DNA of 64,000 nucleotides, taken from NCBI GenBank assembly GCA_030220185.1, contig JASPKZ010007250.1, positions 1,029,001 through 1,093,000 on the forward strand. The letters run 5' to 3'. The position numbers and the translations under genes are program-made. This DNA is from Diploptera punctata. Lineage: Eukaryota; Arthropoda; Insecta; Blattodea; Blaberidae. The notes beneath the pieces are model-generated. The model searched no databases, was not told the origin of the DNA, and saw only the letters and a list, made by a program, of their open reading frames with translations. Of the stretch, positions 22,606 through 34,097 are shown one piece after another; within the stretch, counting starts at the first letter, position 1; the number at the start of each line of letters is the position of its first letter.

Positions 22606-22816
22606 GCAGGGTGATTAACACATGTGGATGTGAGGCCAGCAAACGGCTGAAATGCTAAGAGCCTGCTAGGCCTGTCGTGCCCTATTTCTGACCATCTGAC
22701 GAATTCCAGTTTTTTTTTAATATGAAACAAATATATCCGTGGCGCGACAAATCTAGAACGTTCTTACCCTATTATTCGGCTGCTGGTCTCACATCCACTT
22801 CTGTTAATCACAGTGG
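22606..22816. mobile_element. Short MITE with about 31-bp inverted ends
   Basis: GTGATTAACACATGTGGATG at the left and its near complement at 22781-22812 (CATCCACTTCTGTTAATCAC) bound about 210 bp of non-coding DNA. Superfamily unresolved. Confidence 0.6.
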
Positions 22817-23179
22817 TTTATCATGCAGCCAGAATAGGAGAGGCAAATGGTCAGTATATCAGCTCCACAATTGTTAAAGCTTGTTTTCTCTATCTTAAAT
22901 ATTAATGTGTGTATTAGTGCTCTAGTGGCAAACACGGCATATAGCAGTTAATTAAAAAAGTAAAGAAGGATGCATTAACCAGCGAAATCGGATATTTAAA
23001 AGTAAGACATTACCAGAAAGCAATGGCTTAAACATCCCTTGGATTTTTACATAAAAAAACAATGGTCCCGGCCGGGTTTGACCTCGCGACCCTTGGGATC
23101 AAAGTTATGGAAATAAACCCCTACCTAAATTAACTTGGTTAAGTAACTTCCGCGTGGGAGAACCCGTGTCATGGTGGGA
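22817..23179. other. No gene seen
   Basis: Nothing recognised. Confidence 0.45.
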
Positions 23180-23450
23180 TATATTTACGCTACAAGCCGG
23201 AATGTCTGGGATTCGAGACCCGGTGGAGTCAGAATTTTTAAATTGGCCTAATCCTTCTGGTTTCACTATGGCCTTGGGGTCGATTCAATCTCTGACGTAA
23301 ATGAGTACCAGACGTTTGTTTTGGTGATAAAGGCGGCCGTCATATAGGGCCGAGATGTGTCGACTTTCTGAAGTGGGAGCTCTAAATTCCTACTAGCTGA
23401 AAGACTCCTGACGCGTGTAATTCAATCACTTTACTTACTTACAACCAGAA
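23180..23450 (+). mobile_element. SINE-2, old diverged copy
   Basis: Order of the family preserved (CTACAAGCC, GGGATTCGAGACCCGGTGG, GGTCGATTCAATCTC, ATGAGTACCAGACG, CACTTTACTTACTT) but with many substitutions and part of the core deleted. Confidence 0.75.
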
Positions 23451-23452
23451 GG

Positions 23453-23633
23453 AAAACGCCCAGTTGGTAGACCAAGAATGTGGTGGGAGAATAACATTAA
23501 CTATGATTTGAGGGAAGTAGATTATATAGGGAATGATTGGAAAACATTAGCTCAGGATAGGGATGTGTGGAGAGCTTTTGTTCGCGCGGGCATGGACCTA
23601 CGGGTTCGATAGTGCCAGTTAGTTAGTTAGTTA
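23453..23633 (+). mobile_element. LINE-A 3' fragment
   Basis: KRPVGRPRMWWENNINYDL to the last codons, then (GTTA)n. It starts directly after the SINE-2. Confidence 0.85.
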
Positions 23634-23651
23634 CATTTTTTTAATTTATAT

Positions 23652-23863
23652 AATAATAATAATAATAATAATACTTTATTTATTCTGGCAGAGTTAAGGC
23701 CATAAGGCCCTCTCTTCCACTCAACCAGCACAAATACAAATAAATATTCGACAAATATAGATATACGCTATACTAATTATAAACAGTTAAAGATACAATA
23801 AATGTAGCAATGTAAATGTCATGTACAAACAACATTTTATAGGGTAATAACAATAATGATACG

Positions 23864-23932
<69 letters not shown>

Positions 23933-24060
23933 TGATACATTATACGGGAAACACCAATTAATATATATATCTTACACTGGATAATAATGAAGTCGAGTTT
24001 AGAGCATTGATCTGTTAACAAAAATGTCTAGAATAAATGGACTGAAATGACGTAACGTTT
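23652..24060 (-). mobile_element. LINE-F 3' UTR with internal microsatellite
   Basis: The (AAT)n tail complement at 23652-23672 is followed by the AAGGCCATAAGGCCCTCTC hairpin region and a UTR colinear with 29863-30165. A 65-bp (AAT)n block (about 23868-23932) is at the corresponding place in both copies, so it is internal to this subfamily. Confidence 0.8.
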
Positions 24061-24435
24061 TGCCTTGAAAGTTAAATAAGATTTTGGAATGCTTTCTATA
24101 ACGTGTATTTTTTTTTATCTGATCAGTGATAAATGAAGACGTAAACATATTAAATAATGTCCATTGCTTATCAACTAATAATCAGAATTATCAAGTTGCA
24201 TCTTCCACGTGTAGGCTGTGTTATCGTTGAAATGGTCACGTTAACATAGGTTGGACTTTCCACATTTTTTTATTTCGAGTATCGGCATTTCACTTCCTAA
24301 GATAAGAAGCGTCGAAACGACGCCAAATATGAAGCACTCTATAGCGCGGCAGCCCTAAAAGACTTTTGAAATACCAGCCGGTTGGTAAGCGTACATACAC
24401 CCACCACATGTCAGAGATGGACGAAGTCTTTCCAG
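24061..24435. other. No gene seen
   Basis: Nothing recognised. Confidence 0.45.
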
Positions 24436-24545
24436 TACAGTAAAAGCTTCTTGTTCGCGGGGGATATGTTCCGCAAATATGGAATGGTAATTTGTATGGG
24501 TATATAGGGGATACGTTCCAAGGTTACAGAATAAAATAAAAATTA

Positions 24546-24984
24546 TCACAAGTAATGCCACGAGTGATTTCCAAATTATCGATAAATTCACGACTCACGA
24601 AGTGAGGAGTGAATTTATCTAGAGAATTTGGAAATCAAGAGTGGCATTTGTTAGGACTATTTAACGAATAAAATTAAGCTGTTTACTCACAAATCATTAT
24701 TTAACTATAGTTATTTTAAAATATTTATATATTTAATGTAAACGGCGATGTTTGAAAACAAATGAGAAACGATAGGTACGCTTCTACTGCTTCTTTTGTT
24801 TATCACTGCAACCAGATCATACTATTTATTGCCAAAGGAACGCAATATTGTAAGGAGGAGCTTTCTTTAATATGGTAATTATAACACTGATAAATATTTG
24901 GTGAAACACGACTCTGATTGGTTGTAAAACAGAAATCATTGAAACGTGATTGGTCATTGACTCCCATTTGGGGCATGAGTTAAA
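24546..24984 (+). repeat. R1, internally deleted copy
   Basis: Left hairpin and right CCAAT-bearing end are present. About 270 bp of the middle is missing compared with 11951-12735, with the break near 24853. Confidence 0.85.
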
Positions 24985-25692
24985 TAGTCATAAGTAATGC
25001 TACGAGTGATTTCCAAATTATCGATAAATTCACGACTCACGAAGTGGCATTTGTTGGGACTATTTAAAGAATAAAATTAAGCTGTTTACTCATAAATCAT
25101 TATTTAAATACAGTTATTTTAAAATATTTATATATTTAGTGTAAACGACGATGTTTTAAAACAAATTACAAAGGTTTGTCATGCTTCATTTGTTCATCAC
25201 TGCAACCAGATCATATTATTTATTGCCAAAGGATCGAAATATTGTAAGAATGCATCATAGTGGAGAAAAATTAAATACATGAAACTGTTTATAACCATTA
25301 TATTAATTAATTTCTGATGTCCTGTGATGTAAATTATATTTTTCTGGAACGTAAATTCCTGGGAAATAATACGTTTAAGAATGTTAAAACAGTGGTTTCT
25401 TTTTATTGTGGTATAATCAATTACTATGAATGTTTTTCTATTATATCACCGCGAGCAGTAACTGTTTACATTCGTGCGCTATATATACAATCTGGTAACC
25501 GTATTTCTTGTAGAATCAGTCACTGCAAAATAATACTCTGGCCTGTTCAGAATGTTAAAAAGGAAGAGCTTGATCTGATAGATTTAAACTGATAAAATCG
25601 AGGTAAAACAGAGTGTGATTGGTTGTAAATCAAAATTCATTCAAATGTGATTGGTTATTGACTCCCATTCGGGGTATGAATTAAATAGTCAA
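24985..25692 (+). repeat. R1, tandem second copy
   Basis: Starts immediately after the GTTAAATAGTC end of the previous unit. The left hairpin has lost one arm. Contains TATATACAATCTGG near 25480 and the TGATTGGTT motifs at the right. Confidence 0.85.
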
Positions 25693-26604
25693 ATTAAAAT
25701 CAATTAATGAGAGATTTTGAACAATTTATATTAATGATTACTGTTAGGTTTAGGTAAGGACTTAAAGAGCGTAGTCGTTTCCCCCCCCCCTGTTTTGCCG
25801 CTTTTAAAAGGTATTTCAATTAATATTGATATTCAGCTGTGAATTCTGCGATAGAATTCCTTATTTTGTATACGGATTTCTTGATTCATTAACATTGAAA
25901 CAGCGTAATATAGACGCAAACGACTCGCCAAAGCGTATAAATGGCCAAGCATTTCTATTTTTACTTTAAGCTGCAACACTTTTTTTTTCTCTTCGGTACT
26001 AATTTTTCTTTCCTTTTACTCGACATTATAAGCTGGGAACAAAGTACAAGAGACGCGTGTTATTCAATCTAAATTATTGCAACAAATGACAAGTTGAAAC
26101 AATAATATACCGATCGCTGCGATGGAGGCATTTACCAAAGTGCATATCGGCACGTGAAATACAACAGCTTTTAACAATGAACTTTAGGGTTAGTGATAAT
26201 AAGGTTTGTTTTGTTTTGATATTTATTTGTCCATTTGGTTTGAATCACTATTTGTAAAAGCCGCCTTGGCACTTGCCTGAAGAAAAAAAACTGCTGATGG
26301 TTAATAAAGGACACTAATCCTAATATACCAAATGGATCCGCAATAAAGACATTTTTAGCCGCGAATACAGGAACTGTTCGCAATGTTTTAACCCGCGAAT
26401 AAGGAGCTTTTACTGTATAGCAGTGACACATGGTCAGCAAGTTCGGTCCTAGTCGTTATGATATCTGGGTTTCTTAATCTCATATCCATGTATGTTTCGC
26501 TTACCGTATATATTTTGTGCAAACATGAGTGCCACACTAGCGGGGATTCTTTACCTTGCTAATTTAGTTACACTTGTTTTCCTGCAGAGACAGCGATTGA
26601 ATAA

Positions 26605-27149
26605 CAGTGAGCAACAAAAAAGAAACTTTTTTTTTGTCTCAGAAAGAAAAATAGGTGATTCTGATAGTATTTTTTCTCCTGAATTCAAATATAATATCGG
26701 TTTTTCTCGATCACGCAAGGTTTCCGAGAGACAGGCATTTATAATTTCAAACACTTTAATATTTTCTACATTCGTAACTACACAATATTCGAATATTCGA
26801 ACTCACCTAGAAAGTAGAAATGATGATTTTCTGCTATATTTCGCCTATGGAGCATCCCTCTTGATTGTCCAACAATAATCGGCCAGCATATTAGGATTCC
26901 ATTTGCCTTGATATATCTTTTCCATAGCTAAAACTATTTGAGTAAGCTCATTTGGTTTTGTGTTACAATGGACAAATGGACGAAAAAATGTTTATTAAAA
27001 AATAATTATTTAAATCCATTAATTGAAATTGAAATAAAAAAAAACTGTGGGTGATGGAGAAATTCCGAATACATTTTTGAAAACACGATAATAAACTGGA
27101 TTACGTACAACTATTGATATTCATGAGACAAAAATCATGTTGACCAGTG
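26605..27149 (+). mobile_element. R2 TIR element, copy 1
   Basis: About 545 bp from CAGTGAGCAACA to TGTTGACCAGTG, with short imperfect TIRs. Homologous to 38611-39165 and 46521-47065. The open frame crossing its left end is not conserved in the other copies, so it is non-coding. Confidence 0.8.
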
Positions 27150-27289
27150 TTATTTTTAAATTCAAGCTAAACCACCATGGAGGTTATTGATTAAAATATT
27201 AAAATTTTAAAATCCGAACTTGTTGCATCAGTCTTCCTTAACTAAAACTTCTTTTTAAAAACATCGTCAAACGTTAAACAGCGTAGGCC

Positions 27290-27430
27290 TTTCAGAAGAC
27301 GATGTTCCATCATCAGTATCCTCCACCATCCCATTTAAGGATCTTCTTTGGTATTTTATCTTCATCTATTCGTATGAGGTGTCCATAAAACCCCCGAACG
27401 CTTTTCTAATATTTGTTCTAATATATTTCT
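27290..27430 (-). mobile_element. LINE fragment
   Basis: The reverse strand reads FYGHLIRMDEDKIPKKIL, a known style of RT C-terminal region, then GWWRIL-type text. Very short. Confidence 0.5.
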
Positions 27431-27665
27431 TTCGAAATACAGACTCAGTTAACCGAAAATACAAATATATTATTTTCTGTAGCTAACAACATCTGTTCAA
27501 AAAACTACTGAAATTGTTCTCTAGTTAGCAAATTACCTCAAGCAGTAGTGATTCAGATGATATTCTAAAGGTCCCGTATTCAAACCCCAGTTTCAACCAA
27601 TTTGGATTTTCCCTTGCAACCATGTGCAGTTATTAACTGACTTATGCCTCACTCTGTATAATAAC

Positions 27666-27723
<58 letters not shown>

Positions 27724-27984
27724 TATTTGAAACTATTTAACAGTGTAAGGCGTCTTCCAGTCGACAATATTCTATATGTTAAATATAGAATATAAGTTTC
27801 TTCTCCACTCTTCCCTATTTCTCCCATTTTCCTTCCTATATTTTTCTTTCTCTCGTTTGTTGTTATACCCTGAATCGGTGTAGCTTTTGTCTCCCTCTCT
27901 TCGACCTCTCGAGCGGCAGCCATTCCAACACTTTGTTAGATAGTAGTTATCTGTCATTTTAATAATAATAATAATAATAATAAT
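27431..27984. other. No gene seen; (AAT)n at 27658-27722
   Basis: An (AAT)n block and a smaller one at 27960-27982 lie in otherwise unrecognised sequence. A 93-codon reverse frame is mostly microsatellite. Confidence 0.5.
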
Positions 27985-28260
27985 TTTAAATAGTAATTCT
28001 TTGAATTAGAGAAATTATGAAAATGCATAAGAATATTCTTGAAGTAATTGAAGAAGGAAAATTGAGATTATGTGGATACGTTAAAAGAATGGGAAGATAC
28101 AGAATTAAAAAAAAATTGTAATGGAATACTGAAGGCAAAAGGAGAAGAGGAAATCCACAGGAGCAATGGACGCATGGGATCAGGAGGAATATGAATATAA
28201 TGAAATCGACAGAAGAAAATGCTCGATTTTGAAAGAACAAAATTACTTTATGTTGAAGGA
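27985..28260 (+). mobile_element. LINE-D 3' coding fragment
   Basis: Reads NILEVIEEGKLRLCGYVKRM, then GKRRRGNPQEQW and EENARF. Frame broken once by a poly-A slip near 28110. Related to 29050-29660. Confidence 0.65.
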
Positions 28261-28284
28261 AAAACTTATGTAGTGTAGAAAAAA

Positions 28285-28610
28285 ATCCTAAAATAATAAT
28301 TATTCATTTATTTTACTTGAGAGACACCTGTTCTCCCACTCGATAGGTTAGATAACTAGACTTACAAGTAAGTTATAATAAAAATAAGTTATTACATGGT
28401 ATACCTATGGTATAATTACTACATAACAATTAATTAGCCAACAACAATTAATTGTATAAGCTTTTCTTAAAACTGTCAAGTGTGCGACAACCCCTGATAT
28501 TTTTAGGGAGTGAATTCCAGGAGCGAGCAGTTGGTCCCGTTAAAGAAATAGAGCAAAAATAGAGCTTGTGAAGAGGTATTATTAGAAAACCCTATCTAAA
28601 AAATATTCTA
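28285..28610 (-). mobile_element. CR1-like LINE 3' fragment
   Basis: The reverse strand encodes ARSWNSLPKNIRGCRTLDSF, equivalent to the end of LINE-F (RAWNSLPSHVRDCQSLSLF), followed by a UTR with CGAGTGGGAGAACAGGTGTC. Confidence 0.7.
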
Positions 28611-28819
28611 ATAATGTACCAGGCAATATATGTTCCTTATATGCTTTTCAAACCACTGAACCTAAACAACATTAAATGTTTATTCCCACTCGATGATAAT
28701 AATAATAATAATAATATTTATAAAAAAGAGGAATGGAAAAATAAAATACATGGGTATACATTGGTTAATGAAAGAATAATAGAAGTCAGGATATCAGAGA
28801 TGAATTACAAATATTTAAT
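28611..28819. other. No gene seen; short (AAT)n
   Basis: Contains (AAT)n at about 28696-28718 and LINE-like text (LVNERIIEVRISEMNYKYL) that may be the upstream part of the next fragment. Confidence 0.4.
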
Positions 28820-29026
28820 ATAAACGAGAGAATACACACAAATAAACGTAATTGGTTTGAACATATACAAAGAATGCCAAATAATCGTTTATCAAAACAG
28901 CTGCTTCATTATAGGCCTCTAGGCCGAAGAAATGTAGAAAGACCAAAACGTCGTTGGAATGACGACCTGCACCTGCAGCATATAATGCACCGGGAAGCGG
29001 AATGGGCCAACAGGCCCATACCTTGA
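28820..29026 (+). mobile_element. LINE-C-like 3' fragment
   Basis: Reads WFEHIQRMPNNRLSKQLL, GRRNVERPKRRWNDD, then the 3' hairpin GGGCCAACAGGCCC (about 29004-29017) and a (GAT/AAT)n tail. Confidence 0.75.
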
Positions 29027-29049
29027 AGTTGATGATAATGATAATATTA

Positions 29050-29660
29050 ATAATAATAATATAATAATAACAATATTAATAATAATAGTAATGATGATAA
29101 TAATAATGATAATTGTAATTATTTATTGTAATTTTACACCTCCATAAATCCACATTCTGTGCAGCACTTTCTGTTAATCCTCTCGACACCATACTTCTAT
29201 GCACTCCTTGAATCCACTGTTCTTTCGGTCTCCCCTTTCTTCTGTTGTCCTCCATATCAAAATGTAATATCATCTTAGGTATCATGACAGCTGGCATCCT
29301 CTTTTCTTGGCCAAGCCATTTCAGGCTTCTTTATTCAATAACTTATGGAACATCTTTTTGAACATCCATTATTTCTCTGATTTTAGTATTTCTAATTTTG
29401 TCTCTACTTGAATTTCTAGAAGCCCTCCTCAAGAAATACATCTCTATCATCATTAGTTTACGTGCTTGCTCTCTGCTTAATGTCTACATTTCCGCACCAT
29501 ACAATAATATACTTTCCACCAGTGAACTATAAATTAGTTTTTTAGTTTTGTTCAGAATGTTTCTTCTCCACAGCACCGAATTTAACATTCCAATTGTTTT
29601 CCTTCCTTGACTCACTCTTTTGTTTATCTCATAATTGTTTGTTCCTTCTGATAATAATAA
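29050..29660 (-). mobile_element. LINE-D 3' part
   Basis: The reverse strand gives EINKRVSQGRKTIGMLNSVLW, LIYSSLVESILLYGAEM, RRKGRPKEQWIQGV and a compound tail (29050-29127) that runs into the tail of the fragment on its left, so two 3' ends meet in one microsatellite. Confidence 0.75.
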
Positions 29661-29689
29661 TAATAACAAAAATAATAATAATAATAATA

Positions 29690-29824
29690 ATTTATTTACA
29701 TACAGAGTTTTAATATTACATATCTTTATGTACCTAAAGTTTTATTTTTCTTCTCCACTTGTTTCTATCCATCCTCCAGTCCTCTTATTCTCATTCTTTA
29801 TTTCTTGCATCTACGAGTTTCGAC

Positions 29825-29828
<4 letters not shown>
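29690..29828 (-). mobile_element. LINE-H fragment
   Basis: CATATCTTTATGTACCTAAAG and CCAGTCCTCTTATTCTCATTC match 960-1060 and 15250-15350. Confidence 0.6.
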
Positions 29829-29860
<32 letters not shown>

Positions 29861-30069
29861 TAATGTTTTATTTATTCTGACAGATGCCTTCTCTTCCACT
29901 CAACCAGCACAAATACAAGTAAATATGTCACAATATAGATATACACTATAATAATTATAGAGAGTTAAAAATATATTAAATGTTGCAATGTAAATGTCAT
30001 GCACAAATAGCATATTATACGATGATAATGACTACAATAAATAATACTTACGATGATAATAATGATAAC

Positions 30070-30100
<31 letters not shown>

Positions 30101-30165
30101 TGATAAATTATACGAGAAACGCCACTTAATATATGCACCTTACACTGGGCAATGATGAAGTCGAG
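29829..30165 (-). mobile_element. LINE-F 3' UTR
   Basis: (AAT)n tail complement 29829-29862, then CTTCTCTTCCACTCAACCAG and a UTR colinear with 23700-24000, including the internal (AAT)n. Confidence 0.8.
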
Positions 30166-30177
30166 GTTAGAGCAAAT

Positions 30178-30505
30178 CCATCCATCCATCCATAGTAATT
30201 CTGCCCGAAGGCAGGTCTTTCACTGCAATCATAGCATTTCCATGCTATGCTTTGCAGCTTTACTACGGAATTTATAGGTGTGGTAGCTTCCCGTTGCTTT
30301 CCACACCGGTGAAGGATGATGATGATAATGATGATGGCCGGATGATTTTCGGGGACCGTTGTGCCCTAAGCTTCCTGACATTTCTCTTACAGGTGAGGAA
30401 AAACCCCGAAAAAAACCTCACCCAGGAGCCTGTCCCGACCGAGAATCGAACCCGGGTCCGCTGCGTGACAAGGCAGCACGCTACCTCGAGACCACAGCGG
30501 TGGAC
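30178..30505 (-). mobile_element. SINE-1, full length with target-site duplication
   Basis: GTTAGAGCAAAT (30166-30177) and GTTAGAACAAAT (30506-30517) flank it, one mismatch. Long (GGAT)n tail complement, both hairpins, box B (GAATCGAACCC reversed) and box A are present. It landed in the LINE-F UTR. Confidence 0.93.
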
Positions 30506-30514
30506 GTTAGAACA

Positions 30515-30517
<3 letters not shown>

Positions 30518-30558
<41 letters not shown>

Positions 30559-30707
30559 TAATAATGACAATAATAATAATAATGATGATGATGATAATAA
30601 TGACAACAATAATAATGATAATAATAATAATGATGATAATAATAAAAATAATAATGATAATAATAATAATAATAATAATGATAATAATAGTAGTAGTAAT
30701 AATAATA

Positions 30708-30751
<44 letters not shown>

Positions 30752-30764
30752 CAATAATGATAAT
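30518..30764. repeat. Compound (AAT/GAT/AAC)n microsatellite
   Basis: About 250 bp of imperfect trinucleotide repeats. The 180-codon open frames through it are poly-Asn/poly-Ile artefacts. Confidence 0.97.
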
Positions 30765-30880
30765 AATATTAATGTTTTATTTATTCTGGCAGAGTTAAGG
30801 CCATAATTCTTTCTCTTCCACTCAACTAGCACAAATGTAGGCTACAACTATATATTCACAATATATTTTTAAAACAAGGG
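30765..30880 (-). mobile_element. LINE-F 3' end
   Basis: TTTATTCTGGCAGAGTTAAG and CTCTTCCACTCAACTAGCAC; its tail is the microsatellite to the left. Confidence 0.8.
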
Positions 30881-31306
30881 ATTATTTCATGTTCAGTGTA
30901 TACAAAAGCAGCTTCCGGATAAGGAACTTGATAGTGTGTACCAGGACACCTTGACCAGATTAGTAATGAAGCTGGTTTGAAGAGAATTCCTTGAAACAGA
31001 GACCTTCGTTACCTGGGGGTGAAGAACCAGTTCATCATTAGTGTTGTTATCATCATGCAAAAGCAGCATTTGTCATTTTTACAGAGTTTGATTCTCAGGG
31101 GCAAATCACATCCTAGTTTCATCTTGTTGATACTTGACGACAGGAGCGTAAAGTGTAGGTAAAGTCATTCCACTACAGGCCTTAGGAGATCCCTGGGGTA
31201 ATACGAGATCAGGAGTAGGTAAATTATGAGTCCTGCCATTTGGCCTAAATTAGTTTTAATATCACGTACAATCATCAACTTTATTGACATATATAGGCTT
31301 ACGCTG
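30881..31306. other. No gene; SINE-2 trace
   Basis: About 31158-31215 resembles the reverse complement of the SINE-2 3' end (CCACTACAGGCCTTAGGAG). Nothing else recognised. Confidence 0.45.
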
Positions 31307-31677
31307 TTACTTACTTACTCACTGGCACTATCGAACCCGTAGGTTCATGGCCGCGCGGACATAAGCTCTCCATACATCCTATCCTGAGCTAATGCTTTAT
31401 AATCATCTCCTGTATAATCTACTTCCCTCAAATCATAGTTAAAGTTATTCTCCCACCTCATTCTTGGTCTACCAACTGGGCGTTTTTCCTCTGGCTTTCC
31501 TACAAGAAGCTTCCATGCAAGTCTTTCATTCCCCATACGTGCAACATGTCCTGCCCATCGTACTCTACGAGACATAACTGTTCTTATTATATCTGGCTTC
31601 CTATAAAGACCATGTAATTCACTGTTATGTAGTCTTCTCCATTCACCTGTCTGTTCATCTCTCTTTGGTCCAAAAAT
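31307..31677 (-). mobile_element. LINE-A 3' fragment, head to head with the next copy
   Basis: Reverse-strand C-terminus with a (TTAC)n tail complement at the left, broken off in the FGPKRDEQTGEW region at 31677. The frame 31345-31884 is open mainly because it runs through this piece. Confidence 0.88.
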
Positions 31678-31882
31678 GGTTCGTAACTGTCTATGAGCTA
31701 ACAAACTATATGGGAAAACAGCCCTTAGAAAATACTTTGTAAGAATGCCGGCGGTAGCATTGCTGCCGATAGGGTTACCCATGCTGGACTGGTCGAAGGT
31801 GATAAGCCAGACGAAATAAGTACCTTGGTCGAAAGAGTGACGATCTTTCACCGTAAAAATACAACCGTCAAGAAATGCGGAC

Positions 31883-32614
31883 ATGGGTTCTACTGGGGTA
31901 AAATTTTCCGGAGGTCAAATAGTCCCCCATTCGGTTCTCCGGGCGGGGACTACTTCAGGGAACCCATGCCAAAGGCTCAAATACAGGGACATGTTCCTAG
32001 GAACATGGAATGTTAGGACTTTATACAATAGCGGGGCACTAGAGATATTAACGCAGGAATTGGATAAATCGCCCTTGGATATAGTCGCTTTACAGGAAGT
32101 TAGGTGGCCAGGAGAAGGTAGTCAGGAATCAGGAAGCTTTTCATTATACTATGGGGGTGCAGAAAGACCTGCATTTGGAACGGGTTTTTTAGTCAGAAGG
32201 AGGATCCTATCCGCTATCCGAGATATTAAGTTTGTTAGTGATAGGATATCATACATAATTCTAAAGGGTAAACGACATGATTTTATAATTGTAAATGTAC
32301 ATGCCCCCACAGAAGATAAAGATGACAAGATCAAGGATGAGTTCTATGACGAATTAGAATGCTTATTTGATAGCCTTTCACGATATCATATGAAAATTGT
32401 CTTAGGAGATTTTAATGCAAAAGTGGGGCGGGAAGATATATTCAAACCAACAATAGGCAAATTCAGTCTTCATGAAGATAGTAATGACAACGGGGTTAGA
32501 TTAGTCACATTTGCCACATCAAAGAATCTCGTTGTTAAGAGCACAACATTTCAGCATAAGGATATTCATAAATACACCTGGACGTCCCAGATGGAGAAAC
32601 TCGGAACCAGATAG
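31883..32614 (+). CDS. LINE-A AP-like endonuclease domain (243 codons)
   Basis: Nicks target DNA to prime reverse transcription in this class of elements. Visible motifs: GTWNVRTL (residues 40-47), LQEVRW (70-75, with the catalytic Glu), NVHAPTEDKDD (138-148), LGDFNAKVG (174-182). After a one-base loss near 32586 the frame shifts. The remaining motifs (QIDHVLVDKRWH, then SDHHLV at about 32686-32703) follow in another frame. The Met at 31883 may not be the native start, because the family's 5' end is unknown. Confidence 0.88.
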   Translation: MGSTGVKFSGGQIVPHSVLRAGTTSGNPCQRLKYRDMFLGTWNVRTLYNSGALEILTQELDKSPLDIVALQEVRWPGEGSQESGSFSLYYGGAERPAFGTGFLVRRRILSAIRDIKFVSDRISYIILKGKRHDFIIVNVHAPTEDKDDKIKDEFYDELECLFDSLSRYHMKIVLGDFNAKVGREDIFKPTIGKFSLHEDSNDNGVRLVTFATSKNLVVKSTTFQHKDIHKYTWTSQMEKLGTR

Positions 32615-33128
32615 ATCATGTATTAGTGGATAAACGCTGGCACAGTAGCATCATTGATGTTAGATCAGTTAGAGGGACAGACTGCAATTCAGATCATCAT
32701 CTGGTCAGGGTGAAAATCAGACAACGGCTATCGCTTATGAGAGGAACAAACGTTAAAGACGATTCTGTAAAATATGAATTAAAAACTTGAAAATGATGAA
32801 ATGCGGCAAGAATACCAAATCAAAATTGCTAATAGATTTGAAGTACTGGAATCTTCAGATGACAATGTGGCAAACGAAGAAGAAACTGATATAAATAAAA
32901 ATGGGAGGCTATAAGAGATACTATTAAATTGTCAGCATCAGAAAGCATTGGTTGTTTAAAAAAGAGGCAAAACAAGAAATGGTTTGATGAGGAATGTGCA
33001 GACATTGTAAAGAAAAGAAAGCTAGCAAAAATTAAATGGTTACACGAGCCAAATGAGGTAAATTTAGAGCAATTGGGTAGTGTTAGACGGGAAACCACCA
33101 AGTTACTAAAGAGTAAAAGAGGGAATAT

Positions 33129-34097
33129 TTGAGAGAGAAGATTAATGATTTTGAATTGAATGCAAAAAATAGGAACATTAGAGAATTATATCAGGGAATT
33201 AGTATAGAGAAGAAAGGGTTTCAGGCTAGAACAAACATAATTCGGAATGAAAATGGGGATATGATTGCAGATTCCAAGAGTATATTAAATAGATGGAAAA
33301 GTTATTTTAATCAGCTATTAAATGTACATACAGAACAGGACATTGAAGAGAATAACTTACAGACAGCAGAAATGCTAGTCGCAGAGCCAAGTGCATTAGA
33401 GGTTGAAATGGCAATTGAAAAATTGAAGATGTATAAAGCATCAGGTTCAGATGAGATCCCAGCAGAACTGATAAAATCTGGGGGAGAATATTGATGGACA
33501 AGATACGCTGGTTGCTTAGTATGATTTGGGAAAAAGAAGCTCTTCCAGATGAATGAAAGGAATCAATTATCCTACCAATTTATAAGAAAGGAGATAAAAC
33601 TGATTGCAACAACTATAGGGGCATCTCATTACTTTCAACTTCGTACACAATTCTAACAAATATATTAGTAAGCAGACTTCCTCCCTATATTGATGACATT
33701 CTAGGAGATCATCAATGTGCATTTAGAAGAAACAGGTCTACAACAGATCAGATTTTTTAGTATAAGACAGATTTTAGAAAAGAAATGGGAATATAATGGC
33801 ACTGTACATCAACTATATGTAGACTTCAAAAAAGCATATGATTCAATTAAGAGGGAGAAGTTATATAGTATCCTGCTGGAGTTTGGAATTCCTAAAAAGT
33901 TAGTTAGACTTATACGAATGTGTCTAAATGGCTCAACGAGTAGGGTGCGTGTAGGCAAACAGTTTTCAGACACTTTTGAAATCCAGAATGGGTTAAAGCA
34001 AGGAGATGCACTATCTCCTCTACTATTTAATTTTGTACTAGAGCATGCCATTAAATCTTTAGAGAATGAGGAAGGCTTAACAACTGAATGGTATTAA
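33129..34097 (+). pseudogene. LINE-A reverse transcriptase, frame-broken
   Basis: Pieces: 33129-33494 (IEKLKMYKASGSDEIPAELI), 33500-33750 with a stop at 33556-33558 where other copies have Trp, and 33717-34097 with motif A intact (LYVDFKKAYDS) and motif B (NGLKQGDALSPLLFNF). YADDVVLLA follows in a shifted frame at about 34110-34140. All catalytic Asp codons survive in this copy although the frame does not. Confidence 0.88.

Larger units (their letters stand above)
24438..26415. mobile_element. pogo-like TIR element hosting an R1 dimer
   Basis: CAGTAAAAGCTTCTTGTTCG at the left and its complement at the right (CGAATAAGGAGCTTTTACTG) form 25-26 bp TIRs, each flanked by TA (24436-24437 and 26416-26417). 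The subterminal CGCGGGGGATATGTTCCGC is typical of pogo/Tigger MITEs. No transposase frame remains. About 1.15 kb of the interior is R1. Confidence 0.75.

Noticed and set aside
26492..26878. 128-codon frame, membrane-protein-like start
   Set aside because: Crosses the R2 boundary at 26605 and is not open in the other R2 copies.
30252..30832. Open frames of 180+ codons on both strands, rich in Asn or Ile
   Set aside because: They run through the trinucleotide microsatellite and a reverse SINE-1; no protein signal.
31345..31884. 179-codon reverse frame as a host gene
   Set aside because: Its C-terminal two thirds is the LINE-A C-terminus; the N-terminal part lies across the head-to-head junction.
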